Assembly (NCBI GenBank): GCA_037176885.1
Contig: JAWWNJ010000160.1
Coordinates: 466,998 to 530,997 of the forward strand
DNA: 64,000 nt
Reading direction: 5' to 3'
Source: Favolaschia claudopus
Taxonomy: Eukaryota; Basidiomycota; Agaricomycetes; Agaricales; Mycenaceae
Made by a program: the position numbers and the translations under genes. Below are positions 52,786-63,715 of this stretch, in pieces (the stretch's first letter is position 1; each line of letters opens with the position of its first letter). The notes under the pieces are model-generated. The model saw nothing but the letters and a program-made list of their open reading frames with translations. It searched no databases and was not told where the DNA came from.

Positions 52786-53105
52786 TATTGACAGCTGCGT
52801 GACCGACGGCCATTCCCGAAGTCCGAGGCCACGGACTCAGGACTCCCGGACAGTGCTTACAAAGCCATCCGGACATTTGTAAGCATCTGCATTTTGGAGC
52901 CCTACTCGTCATCACAGAAAGTAGGCTCATGTGCTAAGCCTTGGGGTTGCTCATTCAGCGCGGCTTCGTGTCGGTAGTCTCGTGCCAGCCTCTCACGACA
53001 TCCCAAACTGGGAACCCTGTCGTGAGAGTCTGGAAAGGTCCACATACTGTGGGAAAGCTCCATCAAAATTTGATAGAGCAAGGGTACGGTTACTTGGCCG
53101 ATTGT

Positions 53106-53496
53106 GAACAGCGAAAAAACCAGAATTGTGTGTACTAAACTCGCGAATTTGAGGCAGGTAATCAAGTCTTTCTCTGCTATTCTGCCTCTGCAACCCCGGA
53201 CTCCTTCTTCCGGACCCCACAGTGAAAGTGAAATCTCCTAACCAAGAATCGGCAATGACCAGGCGACATTGATGCTGCTGCACAGCCACCGGTCTGAGTG
53301 ATCCGCAATCAAAAGCGCGAAATTGCCGTGCAAACACGGAAAACCCGTTTTTTCGAAGTTTTGCTCCAGTCGTTTGTAGATTACCTTCTTGCAATGCTAT
53401 TTACACAATCCCAGGATGTCTCAATGAAAACTGACGTGACAGTATCAATTACCAAATTGGGACTGCGACTTGTCACGAAGTTCCGGTCCGGAACCA
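53106..53496. mobile_element. TGGTTGCGG-family element, right part only
   Basis: Starts abruptly at GAACAGCGA and runs to the normal end (CCGGAACCA followed by TA). The missing left part begins at the same internal GAACAGCG point where the right inverted-duplication arm is cut. Confidence 0.7.
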
Positions 53497-53499
53497 TAT

Positions 53500-54800
53500 A
53501 CACTCACTATGTTTACACAAAAAACTACACCTTCCATAAATGGAAGATCAAAGTTGTCGACTTTGCGTGTCCGGCACTGTACAGTTGCGGCGAAATTAAA
53601 TGCATTACCATATAAGGAAATTTCATGAAATGGCCGGCCCTGCCGTCTTGGACCTTGCTTTAGGTGGTAAACTTTGGGTTTAAACACTACTTTCAGTTGA
53701 GTATATATTTATCCGGGCTTATGAATTATGTCTGTGGAGAGCCCGGGAATTCAAGTTTTCAAGTTGCGAAAAGAGAAGAGAAAGAGAGAGAAAAGGGAGA
53801 GACTCACTATGTATCTAGAGCCCTGTTCCCAAAAAATCAGCGCTCCAAAGTTCCTGTAGCACTCACCAGAGCAACCGCTATCTTGATTTCTTATGCCCTG
53901 ATTAGGCAGATCAGAGGAATTCAAGATATGGTAAGACGTATGTCCTTTCAGAGCAGCTGCCTCCTTGGGACATACCTCAGCCAATCAAATTCAAGATCTC
54001 GTCGGAAGTTTCCTCGGCCGTTCCCACACTAGGTCCGAAAAGGCCGGTGAATCACTTTTCAGTGTTGATTTTGCTTGACGACTCGTACTTCAAGGCTGCA
54101 CTCGGACTCATGTTGCGGACAATGCCATGATCATTCCAACACATTTATTCTGAATACGGCGCCCGGAAACGGCTCGAAATAAATTTATGGAGCAGCAAGA
54201 TGATTCAAAGACTCCGAATGCGGACTCAGCAGTTTTGCGCTGCGAGTACAGCTTGAACCAAAACTAACAAAGCAATGGAGTTCAATAGTGCCAATTGTAC
54301 AGTGTATACTATCTATTCTACTTTGAGCTTATAAGTATCAGCATCTTTGCTCAATCATTCCAGGCTCACGGACGCGAAATGGGGCACATTACAATGATGC
54401 GGAGAGGTTTTCTATAGTCCATGAGGTGGGGTAAATCAGACCCGGAGGGACCTTAGATACAAAGTCCAGTGAAGATATTGTAGCTGAGAACAGAACGGTC
54501 TTCAGGTTTGAAGTTCAATTTCCAGTATCCTCTAATTGTTCAGCTGCTGAATTCGTCGAATGTCCTGTTTATTACGCCCCAGGTCCAGTCAGAGAAATTG
54601 GTTGCCAAAAAAATCAAGCCTGGCAGGACACTCGGGATTCAGAGTATGTTGAACTACTTGTATTGAGTGATTTGTGTGCTCAACTGCATGCCGCACACAG
54701 AATTCAGACAATTTTCATCTCAGGTGAATTTTTGACCCACGAAACGATGTAGTGGGCTACTGCTACATAGCTCACCTGGACAATCAATTAACGGAAGCAA
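53500..54800. other. No gene seen apart from the dispersed repeat at 53923-54027
   Basis: Short frames only. AGAGAAAGAGAGAGAAAAGGG low-complexity purine tract at 53775-53800. Confidence 0.3.
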
Positions 54801-54803
54801 TTA

Positions 54804-55505
54804 CACTAACTCGGCAAAAAAAATGTCCGATTGGATTTCTGGCCTGTATTTCGATGATTACTGCCCACTTCGACTTCAAACAACTTGTAGTTGTGTTCAT
54901 AGGATCCAGATGCCTTATTCTTTGGGTTTGGTTTTGGGCATAATTTTTGATACGCCATCACGCCGAGGCGCAAACATGGGAATTTTGATATCGGCCCGAC
55001 TTTACAAGTCAGTCAAATTCTTTTGGTGCGGGGAGCTGATCTGCTCATGTTGTAGCCTGAGGTCCAGCGAGCTATGCGCCAATTTAAACTGTGGAAAAAT
55101 ATACAGGCAAACAGGCGCTATAGCCCTCGCAAAGTGACCATTTTCGACCGAGTTGACCGGAATTTGCCGAAATATGCCCAAAATGGCAGTTTTGTCGAGC
55201 CTATAGCGCTTCAACGGCTGAATATTTTCATAAGGTTTGACTTGTGAAAGTACTTGTTTTTGGGTCTTCTTTCATCCTGCGCACTCAGATATTGTCAGAG
55301 AAAATCCCTACTCAAATTGAAAATCTGGCTATTTGGGAATTCTGCTCATTTGATGGCGGATCAAGGGATTGCACGGCGGCGAGGTAGCATACCAATCGGT
55401 CTCAATATCTTGTGCACGCTCAGTAGTTTTTTGCTCTCGAATACAGGTATTAACACCGCAATACGGACAAAAAACCCATCGGACATTTTTTTTGCTGAGT
55501 TAGTG
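54804..55505. mobile_element. TA-flanked CACTAACTCGGC-family element, 702 bp (uninterrupted copy)
   Basis: Inverted ends CACTAACTC(G/A)GCAAAAAA then ATGTCCGAT, with TA at 54802-54803 and 55506-55507. Nearly identical to the two halves of the element at 42034-43708. It serves as the empty-site reference for the insertion there. Confidence 0.85.
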
Positions 55506-55699
55506 TATATCTTGCTAGAGTGTAGACGCGCCCTGAGTTTAAGGTGAGATTTGCTGCTAATTCTACCGGATGAAGACTCACAGTGGATGAGTTGGCAGTC
55601 TTGCTGTCCCCAGAGTTCAAGACTATGGTGGGTCCATCCCAGGCACAAAGTGACGCTGGTGCATTGGTGTGAAGGTCGAAAGTAGGCAGTTGGGGTGCG

Positions 55700-55924
55700 G
55701 CGGATTGCGGCTTGTGGGAAGGGAATCAGCTGAAAGTGGGCCGGGTTTCTGGGAGGCCGTCTTCTTCCGGCATTCTTCCTAGCCCCTCCATTCATGCTTG
55801 GGAGCAACGAAGTGCGTAGAGCGCGACGCGACGAGGTATGAGACAGGAATTCGATTAACATGTGACCCGGTATTGATCGGATCACACGAGTATGCCTCTT
55901 TCGGACATAATCCTCCACAGACAT
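55700..55924 (-). pseudogene. GGARK..GRRRPPR N-terminal fragment, copy 2
   Basis: The minus-strand frame contains NGGARKNAGRRRPPRNPAHF, preceded by SIPGHMLIEFLSHTSSRRAL read through shared upstream DNA. Related to 49683-49874. The upstream nucleotides are conserved too, so this looks like a repeated element and not two host genes. Confidence 0.4.
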
Positions 55925-56154
55925 GATTAATGAGCTTTATCCGGCCAACGGTATTGATTTCAAAGCGCTATGTAGCATCGTTGTTCAATACCAATTTAAT
56001 GCATTTGCGTAAGAAGTTGACGAAAAGTGGCTCTGTTAGTGCCGAAACGAGTTTTCCCCTCAATCTTCAAGTGATATGTTTTGCCTTATTTGGTTTTGGC
56101 TGACAGCTAATTTCGACGAACAGAGTCAACCAAATGTTTTGACTTATTTGGTTT

Positions 56155-57087
56155 TTGGCTGATGCGGCTCGAATTTCCACGGAGGAGGACCTAGCTACAG
56201 CAAGGTCAAACAAATCGACCTTGGGAGGGCTAGCCATGGATGTTTCGGGTAAATTGGCTGCGGATATTCCACTACTGGGTGTCAGCATGGCTGAAGATGC
56301 TCGAAATTACAGGGAAGGGTCAATTCAGTTTGCAATTGGCTGACTTCCATGATACGCATTGGACTGTTCTGACCAGAATGTCCTGCTTGAAATGCTCATA
56401 TACTCACTCAGGCATATTCTGAATGTCATACAATACTCGGGGCTCTTGCTTTCGCGCCTTGGAGGCGACACCGCCCAAGACTGAGCGAGATTTCCATATA
56501 TGGTTAAAGCATTTAACTGTATGTAAGTAAATTACGTTTCCGTGCTATGTTCCCACGCTCTCCATTTATTCAAATTTTCCATCATCTGGACTCGGACTTT
56601 CACTCGAACCTCACCCTCAGAACTTGTTCCCCACATGCGAGGACCGCGGTCAATGTATAAAAAGGCTCGCGATCCAATATGGACTACAAAAGCCACGAGA
56701 TATGCAGCCAAGCGTCTTAGAATTCCATCCGCAGCGTTGGACCTCGTGCTTCCAAGTCCCGTCAAAAGCCGTAGACGGAAGTCGCAGCCCACACGTCACC
56801 TTGAAGATCCTTTAGTGGTCATTCTTGAAGGGTGCCTCGGTCACTCCGCATACTTCTCGACGGCATTGATAGACAACTGCAAATACACTGTGATTTTTTC
56901 TGAACCCTCGCATCAGCATTTCTCAATCCTTGACAGAAAGGGGATCTTGTCGCCGTCGCCGCAGGCGACGATGCCAATAAAAAGAGAATGCATGAGGAGG
57001 CGAGTTTCTCCCCGATTTTGCGGCAAAGCATGGCCGCTTCTGCATGGTTTGCCGTTCAACTCTAAAATGATCACGTCTTTTGACTGA
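56155..57087 (+). other. Coding-like frames upstream of the methyltransferase
   Basis: Frame 56155-56343 reads ADAARISTEEDLATARSNKS and GKLAADIPLLGVSMAEDARN. Frame 56542-57087 (181 codons) includes EGCLGHSAYFSTALIDNCKY and KAWPLLHGLPFNSKMITSFD. Neither matches a family I know. They could be 5' exons of the methyltransferase (linker or RFTS-like part) or an unrelated remnant. I cannot connect them by clear splice sites. Confidence 0.25.
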
Positions 57088-57109
57088 TTAATGCTCATGT
57101 AATGAAATC

Positions 57110-59863
57110 AGGTTCTGTCAAGTTAGGTATTTCTTTGTGGATGCGGTACATGGTGTCAAAATGTCTCACGTTCAATGGTTTATACACGGTATGATGTCGC
57201 TGATTTGAGCTCAACGTGGGTAACTCAGTGCGTAGGCTCCCGAGTTTTGGGCGAGCTTGGACACCCCAACGAGCTTTTTCTCATCGATGAATGCGACGAT
57301 ATACCCGTCAACTCCATTATACAAAAGTGCTCACTTTACAAATTAGCCCTTGGTGAAGATTCAGCCCTGAAATACGAAGAGGGTGAATTTTTTGGCCGGT
57401 CAGTATCGAGTTTCGGCAAAAAAAGCGCTCATGCCGGTAACCAGACTAAGATACGGCGAAGGATTTGTGTTTATCGATTTTCATGACTTGGAAACCTGCT
57501 CACGTTTATTGGAACATTGTCCCACCCACAAACCTTGCATTAGCTGTGGGTTACGCGCCGAGGCAGCAGGCGCTGGCATCAGTTCAGCAAGTCCACGGAG
57601 GCCTGTTCCGGAGTGGGGAAGAGTTTTCATATAGGGGACTTCGCATATATCTTACCGGCTCTCGAAGCGAATGAGCAACATTGTCTACTTCTTGCCCAAA
57701 TTTTGCAAGTAGACTGGGAATGCCACTGCCTGCATGTAAGATACTGGGAGAGGCAAGGTATCGCCGATACAGTGAGTCTGCCTGCAAGTTTTCACTTCTG
57801 ACTCGCTCACGCATTTAAGCACCATATATGTCAGTCAACAAGGACTGATACTGTCGACATTGCCCGGTTGGACGGAAAGTTTTTTTGTTCGAGCCGTTCC
57901 AGCTGGCAATGGGATGGAGTCCTGGGTACCGCTCATCCAGACAACTTTTTCGCAATACCTCAGAGAACAACACGATCAAGTCAAAGGACGGAGACACCAG
58001 CTAACGCCTGCGGTACCTGCTACTTCCGGCATTGTGCGGATTTAAAAACAGTTGGAAGAATACAGCCAACTTCATGGCCCTGTCTCTGTTCTGGACGTTT
58101 GCTGCGGTATGATGCTTTGATGGTTGTTGAATACATGCTGGTGATCTCAACTTTATGTCAACTGCATGTAGGTGCAGGGGGATTATCTCACGGCTTGACA
58201 CAATCTGGTTTCTTTGAAGTCGAGCTTGCCGTCGATCAAGATATATTGGCTGCAAATACGTTTCGGTCAACTCCTACTGTACTTTCATCCCCGCATTGCG
58301 ACCAACTATTTTTTGTAGGGAAAGTAATCCTCGGTCAACCGTCGTCTGTACCGACCTCAACTCCTTTCTCAAATTTTCTTCCGACAGAAAACGAGGTAAG
58401 ATAACTGATCCTCTGGTCTCAAGTGACGGCGCTGTGATACCCAATCACACCGTGCCCCGGCTTTTGAATCTGGGAGTCCTGTGTGGAGGTAAGTTGGCAA
58501 CCCCTCACATATTCAGACCCCAAAATCTGGCTAGGGACACCTTGCGGAAGCTTCAGCGCCGCCAACCGCCATAAAGTATGTATGTGACTATGTTGTAAAT
58601 TTCCGGTCATCTGACGAGCTATGTATAATAGAAACCGATGATCCTCGGTATTCAGTCTTGAACTTCTAAGTTATCTTTACTGAAGAGTCGGTCTATATGC
58701 AGATCATCAATACCACTCGTCATGGCCGGCTTGGCGTCGATTTATCGGCCAAAATTTGTGGTCTTCGAAAACGTTCCCGAATTCATCCACCATTCCAACG
58801 ATGATCCCTTAGGCGACGGATTGATACAGCAGGCCATGCTTAAAGCCATGTGCCGTAGTCTCATAGAAGCTGGCTTTCAAGTACGAATCGGCATTCTGAA
58901 TGCCGCCCAGCATGGTTGTGCACAAAACAGATCCCGTTTTATTATCTTGGGGGCGAGGCGTGGGCTGAAGCTGCCCAATCTCCCAGCACTCAGCCATTCG
59001 TCTAACAGCCCACACAATTATTCCCTTTTTTTGAAAGGCGAATTTGTTCCCGAGCGACACGACACTCAGGTACAGCTGCGGCACCACATCCACTCATCAG
59101 TCTTGACGACGCTATCAATGACTTGGTGAGCCTTGATACAATCCCCATTGACCGTAGCTCAATTAGTTGCCGTGAAAGCCAAGGTTTGAATGGTGAGTCA
59201 ACTCATCCGCACAGCAAAGCAATGTATAGTACCCAAGAGCATCCAGGGCGATGTCCAAAAGGCCAAGACAGAGAAGTGGTGAAAAGGGGCAATGTCCTCA
59301 GTTTGACCCAACCTTGGCACCTGTGGGATACCGTACGGGTGTGCCATATGCAAAGCCAGCAAGCAATCGATATCAAAATTCTTTGCGTTCCAACGACTCA
59401 ACGACTGTGACACAGCATGTCACAAATAGCGTCCCTTTGTCCCTTGTCTGCAAGGTTTACCAGGGTGCGGCTTCTGGAGATACCTACAAGGTTCTTGTTG
59501 AGGATGCTCCATGCAACACACTTTTAACTACGGCGGATCCTCGATCAGGGAATCGTCGAAGCCTCCATCCCACAGTGGGCGAATTCTACCTACTTATCAT
59601 AACTCGCTTACCGAGAAGCCTCAGCAAAAGCGCTCGATTTCAGCGCGCGAAGCGGCAAAGGGTACAAGGATTCCCCGATGATTACAATTTTGTGTCAGAC
59701 GGGTAAAGGATGTCAGTACCTACAAATCTGTTTCCGTTTATATTGCCCTTGACTTCAGGTTCCAGATCTACAAATTGATTGGCAATGCGGTACCGGTCCA
59801 TTAGCGGCTGCAATTTCTCGGACACTTTCCACGGCGCTTATTACATCACCGAATGTACGCTAG
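57110..59863 (+). pseudogene. DNMT1-type cytosine-5 DNA methyltransferase, altered catalytic loop, probably disrupted
   Basis: Spliced reading gives the fungal DNMT1 order. A first BAH-like part: KMSHVQWFIHG, intron 57189-57235, then SRVLGELGHPNELFLIDECD and IPVNSIIQKC, then FVFIDFHDLETCSRLLEHC. A second BAH: KSFHIGDFAYILPALEANEQ then LLLAQILQV, ending VRYWERQ. Motif I LDVCCGAGGLSHGL, across intron 58107-58171. After introns 58266-58318 and 58489-58534, motif IV CGGTPCGSFSAANRHK, keeping the catalytic Cys where GGPPCQ(G/S)FS is usual. Then TDDPR, with introns near 58576-58618 and 58648-58702, then FVVFENVPEF (ENV), NAAQHGCAQNRSRFIILGAR (motif VIII), QGFPDDYNFVSDG, and after intron 59703-59758 IGNAVPV (motif X). 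Such enzymes methylate CpG, often in transposons. Apparent single-base shifts lie near 58045, 59070, 59590, 59660 and 59790. They could be decay or read errors. The N-terminus is not defined. Confidence 0.8.
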
Positions 59864-59884
59864 GTGTCCGCGAAATTACAGGGT

Positions 59885-60330
59885 TGGGTCAAGGGGGGCA
59901 CCGGCAATCTAACCGGCGACTAAGGGCTAGTTAGTTAGTCCGGCCGTCAGGCCGAAAAAAAAATTTGACCCCCAAGTTTGTGGGCGGGAATGAGCTTCTG
60001 GTAGTCTAATTGAGTGAGAATGACTGTGTTTGAGCTCTACATGTAGCTTTTCAGAGGATATAGTGCTACTCCTCTGTAGTCAGTCTCAATGTGGCTTTGT
60101 TTGGTGGAGCTGTCATCCTGATGTTGCCATGTTTTGCCTTCAAAAGAAGGATGTAAGCATCCAGTCGGGTCTGGATACTCTTCTCCAGACAATAGAACAG
60201 TAACTGGCCCTTCAATAAATTTATTTGTGGGATGAACTTCAGGTCAAACGCAGTCCGGTGACTTAACCGTGAGAACATATTGCCGTATATAGTGCTTACG
60301 TTAGTTAGTTAGTCCAGCCCAGAGGTCGGA
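59885..60330. repeat. Dispersed repeat with GCACCGGCAAT...ACCGGCGACTAAGGGCT
   Basis: The left part matches 30548-30590 and 62420-62462 (CGGCAATC(A/T)AACCGGCGACT). TTAGTTAGTCC(G/A)GCC occurs here at about 59929 and again at 60304, in the same orientation. A 70-codon minus frame (60066-60278) is weakly coding-like, with no known domain. Confidence 0.4.
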
Positions 60331-60789
60331 AAAGAAAAAAACGGCCCTATATATTTTTTTAGAATGCCGGTGCCCCTTGGGTTGGGTAACTTGGGTAAGA
60401 TGGAGAGCGTGGGAACCCCGCATCCTTATGTCAGCAGTCACTGTGACATCTGTCACGCATTTATGCCATCAGCCACAGGCCACTTAGTTTCATAGAAGTG
60501 GAAGCTACAGAGCAGTAGATGACATTTTATATTGAGCAAAAAAAAAAAACCCCAGAAGAAAAGATATAAAAGGGGTGTGGGAGTGTTGTAATCATGTTTT
60601 CCCGCGTTTTCGAAAATATCGGTGGAATATGGCAACACGGAGTCACGAGTGGACAGCTTGGTTTATGCGAGACGGCACTGCGGCATCTGTGATCTGCGTG
60701 ATGGATTGACATTTTGACTCCCTCTGAAATCTAGCCTCGAGGACGAACCAGGGGATCAACGCTGTCGGAGCCATCCGGCTCGTTCGGCA

Positions 60790-60935
60790 TCTGTCAGCGT
60801 AAATTTGCTGTTCGGTATCGCCCGTATCGAGTGGTCAAGAAGAAGTCGAAAGAAACTGCGTTTGTGTAGAGAACGTCGTGGTCTCCGTTACGGGCGATAC
60901 CGAACAGCAAATTACGCTGACACAAACGCATCGTT
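60790..60935. repeat. Hairpin: inverted GCTGTTCGGTATCGCCCGTA
   Basis: AATTTGCTGTTCGGTATCGC at about 60802 is inverted at about 60893-60916, enclosing 70 bp. A third, diverged copy of the CGATACGGGCGA segment is at 60962. Possibly a small element next to the Copia LTR. Confidence 0.5.
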
Positions 60936-61008
60936 TTCTTCGACTCCTCATCTTTCCTCCTCGATACGGGCGACCCTCGACAGCGAACAACGCTGACACA
61001 AACGCATC

Positions 61009-61439
61009 TGTTAGCGGAGTTGCCTCAGTTACGCAGCAGAAAAGAAAGTAACTCTATTAATGTACCTGTTAGCGGAGTTCTACAGGACAGTCAATAAGGC
61101 TCCATTCGGTTGCGTCACTTCGGAGCACTTGACGTCACTCAAGAGTATTTCTCACCAAAAGTTTGACGTGGAATTTTCCCAAGTGCTCCAAAGTGACGCT
61201 AAGTGACGCTAAGACACGACAGCCGAATGGAGCCTAAGGTAAGTATAGCAAAGGAAAGTAGGTACGCACGTCTCAGTTACGGAGCAGAAAAGAAAGTAAC
61301 TGAGGCTGTGCAGATACATAGCGTAAGCGTCCAAATACGGATGTGCTCTACTTGTAACGAACATGTCGGTCAGTCGGGAGGAAAGAAAATGAAGGTATGT
61401 ATAAAGTATTAAATAGGAAGATACCGTAGAATGCTAACA
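61009..61439 (-). mobile_element. Copia 3' LTR with nested Harbinger-like MITE
   Basis: On the minus strand it starts TGTTAGCATTCTACGG right after a purine tract (GAGGGGGAG) and ends at GCTAACA. Two candidate ends exist (61067 or 61009), because CTGTTAGCGGAGTT is repeated. The MITE at 61098-61234 interrupts it. GCAGAAAAGAAAGTAACT occurs on both sides of the MITE. Confidence 0.65.
61098..61234. mobile_element. Harbinger-like MITE, copy 2 (137 bp)
   Basis: GGCTCCATTCGG ends, with TAA at 61095-61097 and 61235-61237. Inverse orientation to the 4862-4999 copy, with the same internal AAGTGCTCC(A/G)AAGTGACG blocks. Confidence 0.85.
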
Positions 61440-61925
61440 CTCCCCCTCAGACCGGCAGACCAAGACCGTTGAATAGGCGGGATGTACGCGTGGCTTCAAG
61501 AGCCTTGGTGAACAAATCCGGATGAAATGGTAGGGCAGAGCGATGTGCTTGGTGCGTGCATGGAACGACTTTACCATCGCAAGTGATGATTAGATTGTCG
61601 ACGTGAAGGATTGTAGGGATTTGAATTCGCCAAATAGCTCCCCATAAACTGACGAATCCACATTGCCTCCTTCGCCGCTCGCGTCATCGCGATGTACTCC
61701 GCCTCTGCCGTCGACAACGCCATACAGCGTAAACGCGTACCCGGACATGGAACGCCAATGCAGGACCTCCGACCCCCAACTGGAGTCAGAATATCCGACG
61801 AGTCCGTCGTCCGTGCCGCACGTCAATGGTACCTTTGAGATAGCGCACGACGCGTCTGTCAAAACAACGCCAGTTCTGAGTTTTGCGGAAGGGAGCCTTA
61901 GCGGACTGATTTCACACAAAGACAA
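61440..61925 (-). pseudogene. Copia pol 3' end: RNase H region
   Basis: On the minus strand GLVGYSDSSWGSEVLHWRSM then SGYAFTLYG is the start of the Ty1/Copia RNase H domain (GY.D..W......SGY.F). In a second frame follow LSTAEAEYIAMTRAAKEAMW then IRQFMG, the (S)STEAEY/KEA.W(L/I)..L motif. In a third, LPFHPDLFTKALEATRTSRL, the usual LFTKAL tail before the LTR. The three pieces are in order but need frame changes at about 61690 and 61580, and a stop follows the last. The upstream reverse transcriptase and integrase are absent. A purine tract and the LTR follow directly at 61439. This is a 5'-truncated, dead copy. Confidence 0.75.
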
Positions 61926-61929
61926 GTTC

Positions 61930-62342
61930 GAGTAAAGATTGCCGAATTGATGAGAAATACAACGAAATCTAAGGGGGGCGAAGTGTTGAGGGCGGCGTAC
62001 AACTAGATTTCAAGTGTCGGTCAGTTGATTCTTTGTGGAAGATGGACCTGGGGGACGTACCTGTGGCACGCTCGTCCCTTTGTACGCTCTTTTCATCCTC
62101 GCAATCTCCCTCCAATTACCATCCTTTCCGCCGGTCGCTTTCTCCATACCACGTCAATGCAGCGGAAGGTCAAGCGGAGCGACGACTCCATAGTCGTCAT
62201 AATGGATGCAACCGTTCTTCATGTTCTTATACTAAGCACCGTACGGCTGTGGTATATATGCTGCCGCTCACTTAGTTTTGTACAGCGGCCAATCTGGCCA
62301 CGGAAAATCCTTGGCTGACAGACCCCCTAAATTCGCAGATTT
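61930..62342. other. No gene seen
   Basis: Frames up to 97 codons without domains, between the Copia remnant and the LINE copy. Confidence 0.3.
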
Positions 62343-62344
62343 TA

Positions 62345-62406
62345 AGGTAGGGCTCATTCATAAGGAACCTACGTCATGTGATCAAATGTCACTCTGAGCC
62401 CTACCT
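62345..62406. mobile_element. 62 bp mini-element, AGGTAGGG family
   Basis: Inverted ends AGGTAGGGCTCA, with TA at 62343-62344 and 62407-62408. It occupies the same position at the edge of LINE copy B as the 430 bp AGATAGG foldback does in copy A. Confidence 0.7.
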
Positions 62407-63184
62407 TAGCTCAGATTCAAGGGTGCGCCGGCAATCAAACCGGCGACTAAGGGCTGGTTAAGCATACCCCCCATCAAGGCCAGACTTTCTTTAGGGGTCC
62501 TTGAGAACGATTGTCTTCTCATCGCCCGGGAAAGTCTGGTTTACGAGACTAGAGGTGAGCGATCTTACTGCAATTCCTGAACATACATAATGGCAAACAT
62601 CAAAATTTTTTGGCGCGTTTCCCTAAAAGGAAATTCAGCCTTTTCTCATTCCTTCTCTCGTTTATCGGCTCTCTGTGAGCTCCTACGGCCTAATTCCACT
62701 CAGAAAGCGGGTTTCAGCTTCATATTCGCGCATCTCGGAGGCATGTCTCGAATCAATTTCGGCAATTACGCGGATAATCAAGAGGTTTGGTCGTTCGTAC
62801 ATAGAGTATTGTGAATAGTACCAAAAGTAATCATTGAAGCGACATCAATGAGCCCGAAAAAAAGCCTAATGGTATATTTTGAAGTATACACAGCGCTTGG
62901 GTTGTCCCAGAGAGGCAATGAGAGGAATTCCGTGCCCAAAAAGTGTACTTTGTAGGCGGCAGTCCCCAAAAGCGGTGGAGAAACTGACCATGTCGAAGCA
63001 GTCGGAGTAGATGAGAAACTAGACACGTCGGTAGGCTGAAATTCGGCGGATGAGCTCATGAGGACTAAGGAGGGCTTCTCCCTCAAGGTTCCCTGCGCTG
63101 CGCGCAACATCCAGTCCCCTGCCAGCAGAAGACTATGCGATAGTGAGAGAGCGAGGAAGGATGGCGGATTTGATTTCACTAATA

Positions 63185-63434
63185 CTGTATCGTTTTCGAC
63201 CAAAGGTTCAGGTGACTGGGTGACGAGCACCCGTGAACTGAACAATTTTGAAGGTTGGGTGACGGTGACATTTGGGTTTTTTCGCCCATAAAAAGCGAAA
63301 AAATGCCCCAAAAATTCCGGCCCGGCTTCGCCGGGCTACCATATCGGGTAATTTGCGGTGCTGTGAACTGTTTGTTCGGTGAACAATGTTGGTGACGGGT
63401 GACACCCCGTGAACCTTTGGTCGAAACGATACAG
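63185..63434. mobile_element. CTGTATCG-family MITE in LINE copy B (250 bp)
   Basis: TA at 63183-63184 and 63435-63436. Orthologous to 31308-31552, so it was carried along when the LINE-containing segment was copied. Confidence 0.85.
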
Positions 63435-63715
63435 TAGCGTCGATGAGTGCGAAATGGTTTGCTTGGGGAGGTGTAAGGAGGTGCGGGAGCCTGGAGGTGC
63501 TGGTTTGAGGCAGAGGAATGCTAGGAGTTCGAATGGCGACGAAGCAAACAAGTTCGGCAGTTACATGAGGCCCTGAGCCGGTATGTATATCGGAATCACA
63601 TCGAAGGAAGGCGGTAGACGAGCACAAGAGCTAGTACAAGTCGAGGAGTTGGCGGCATTTCAGGCAGGACCAGGTCCACGCGGCCGGGTGGGAGGACCAT
63701 TCCCACCCTTGACCT

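Noticed and set aside
54823..55137. 104-codon frame conserved between the two CACTAACTCGGC elements
   Set aside because: Conservation is at the DNA level across the whole element, and the other copy has a broken, shorter frame; no evidence of protein-level selection.
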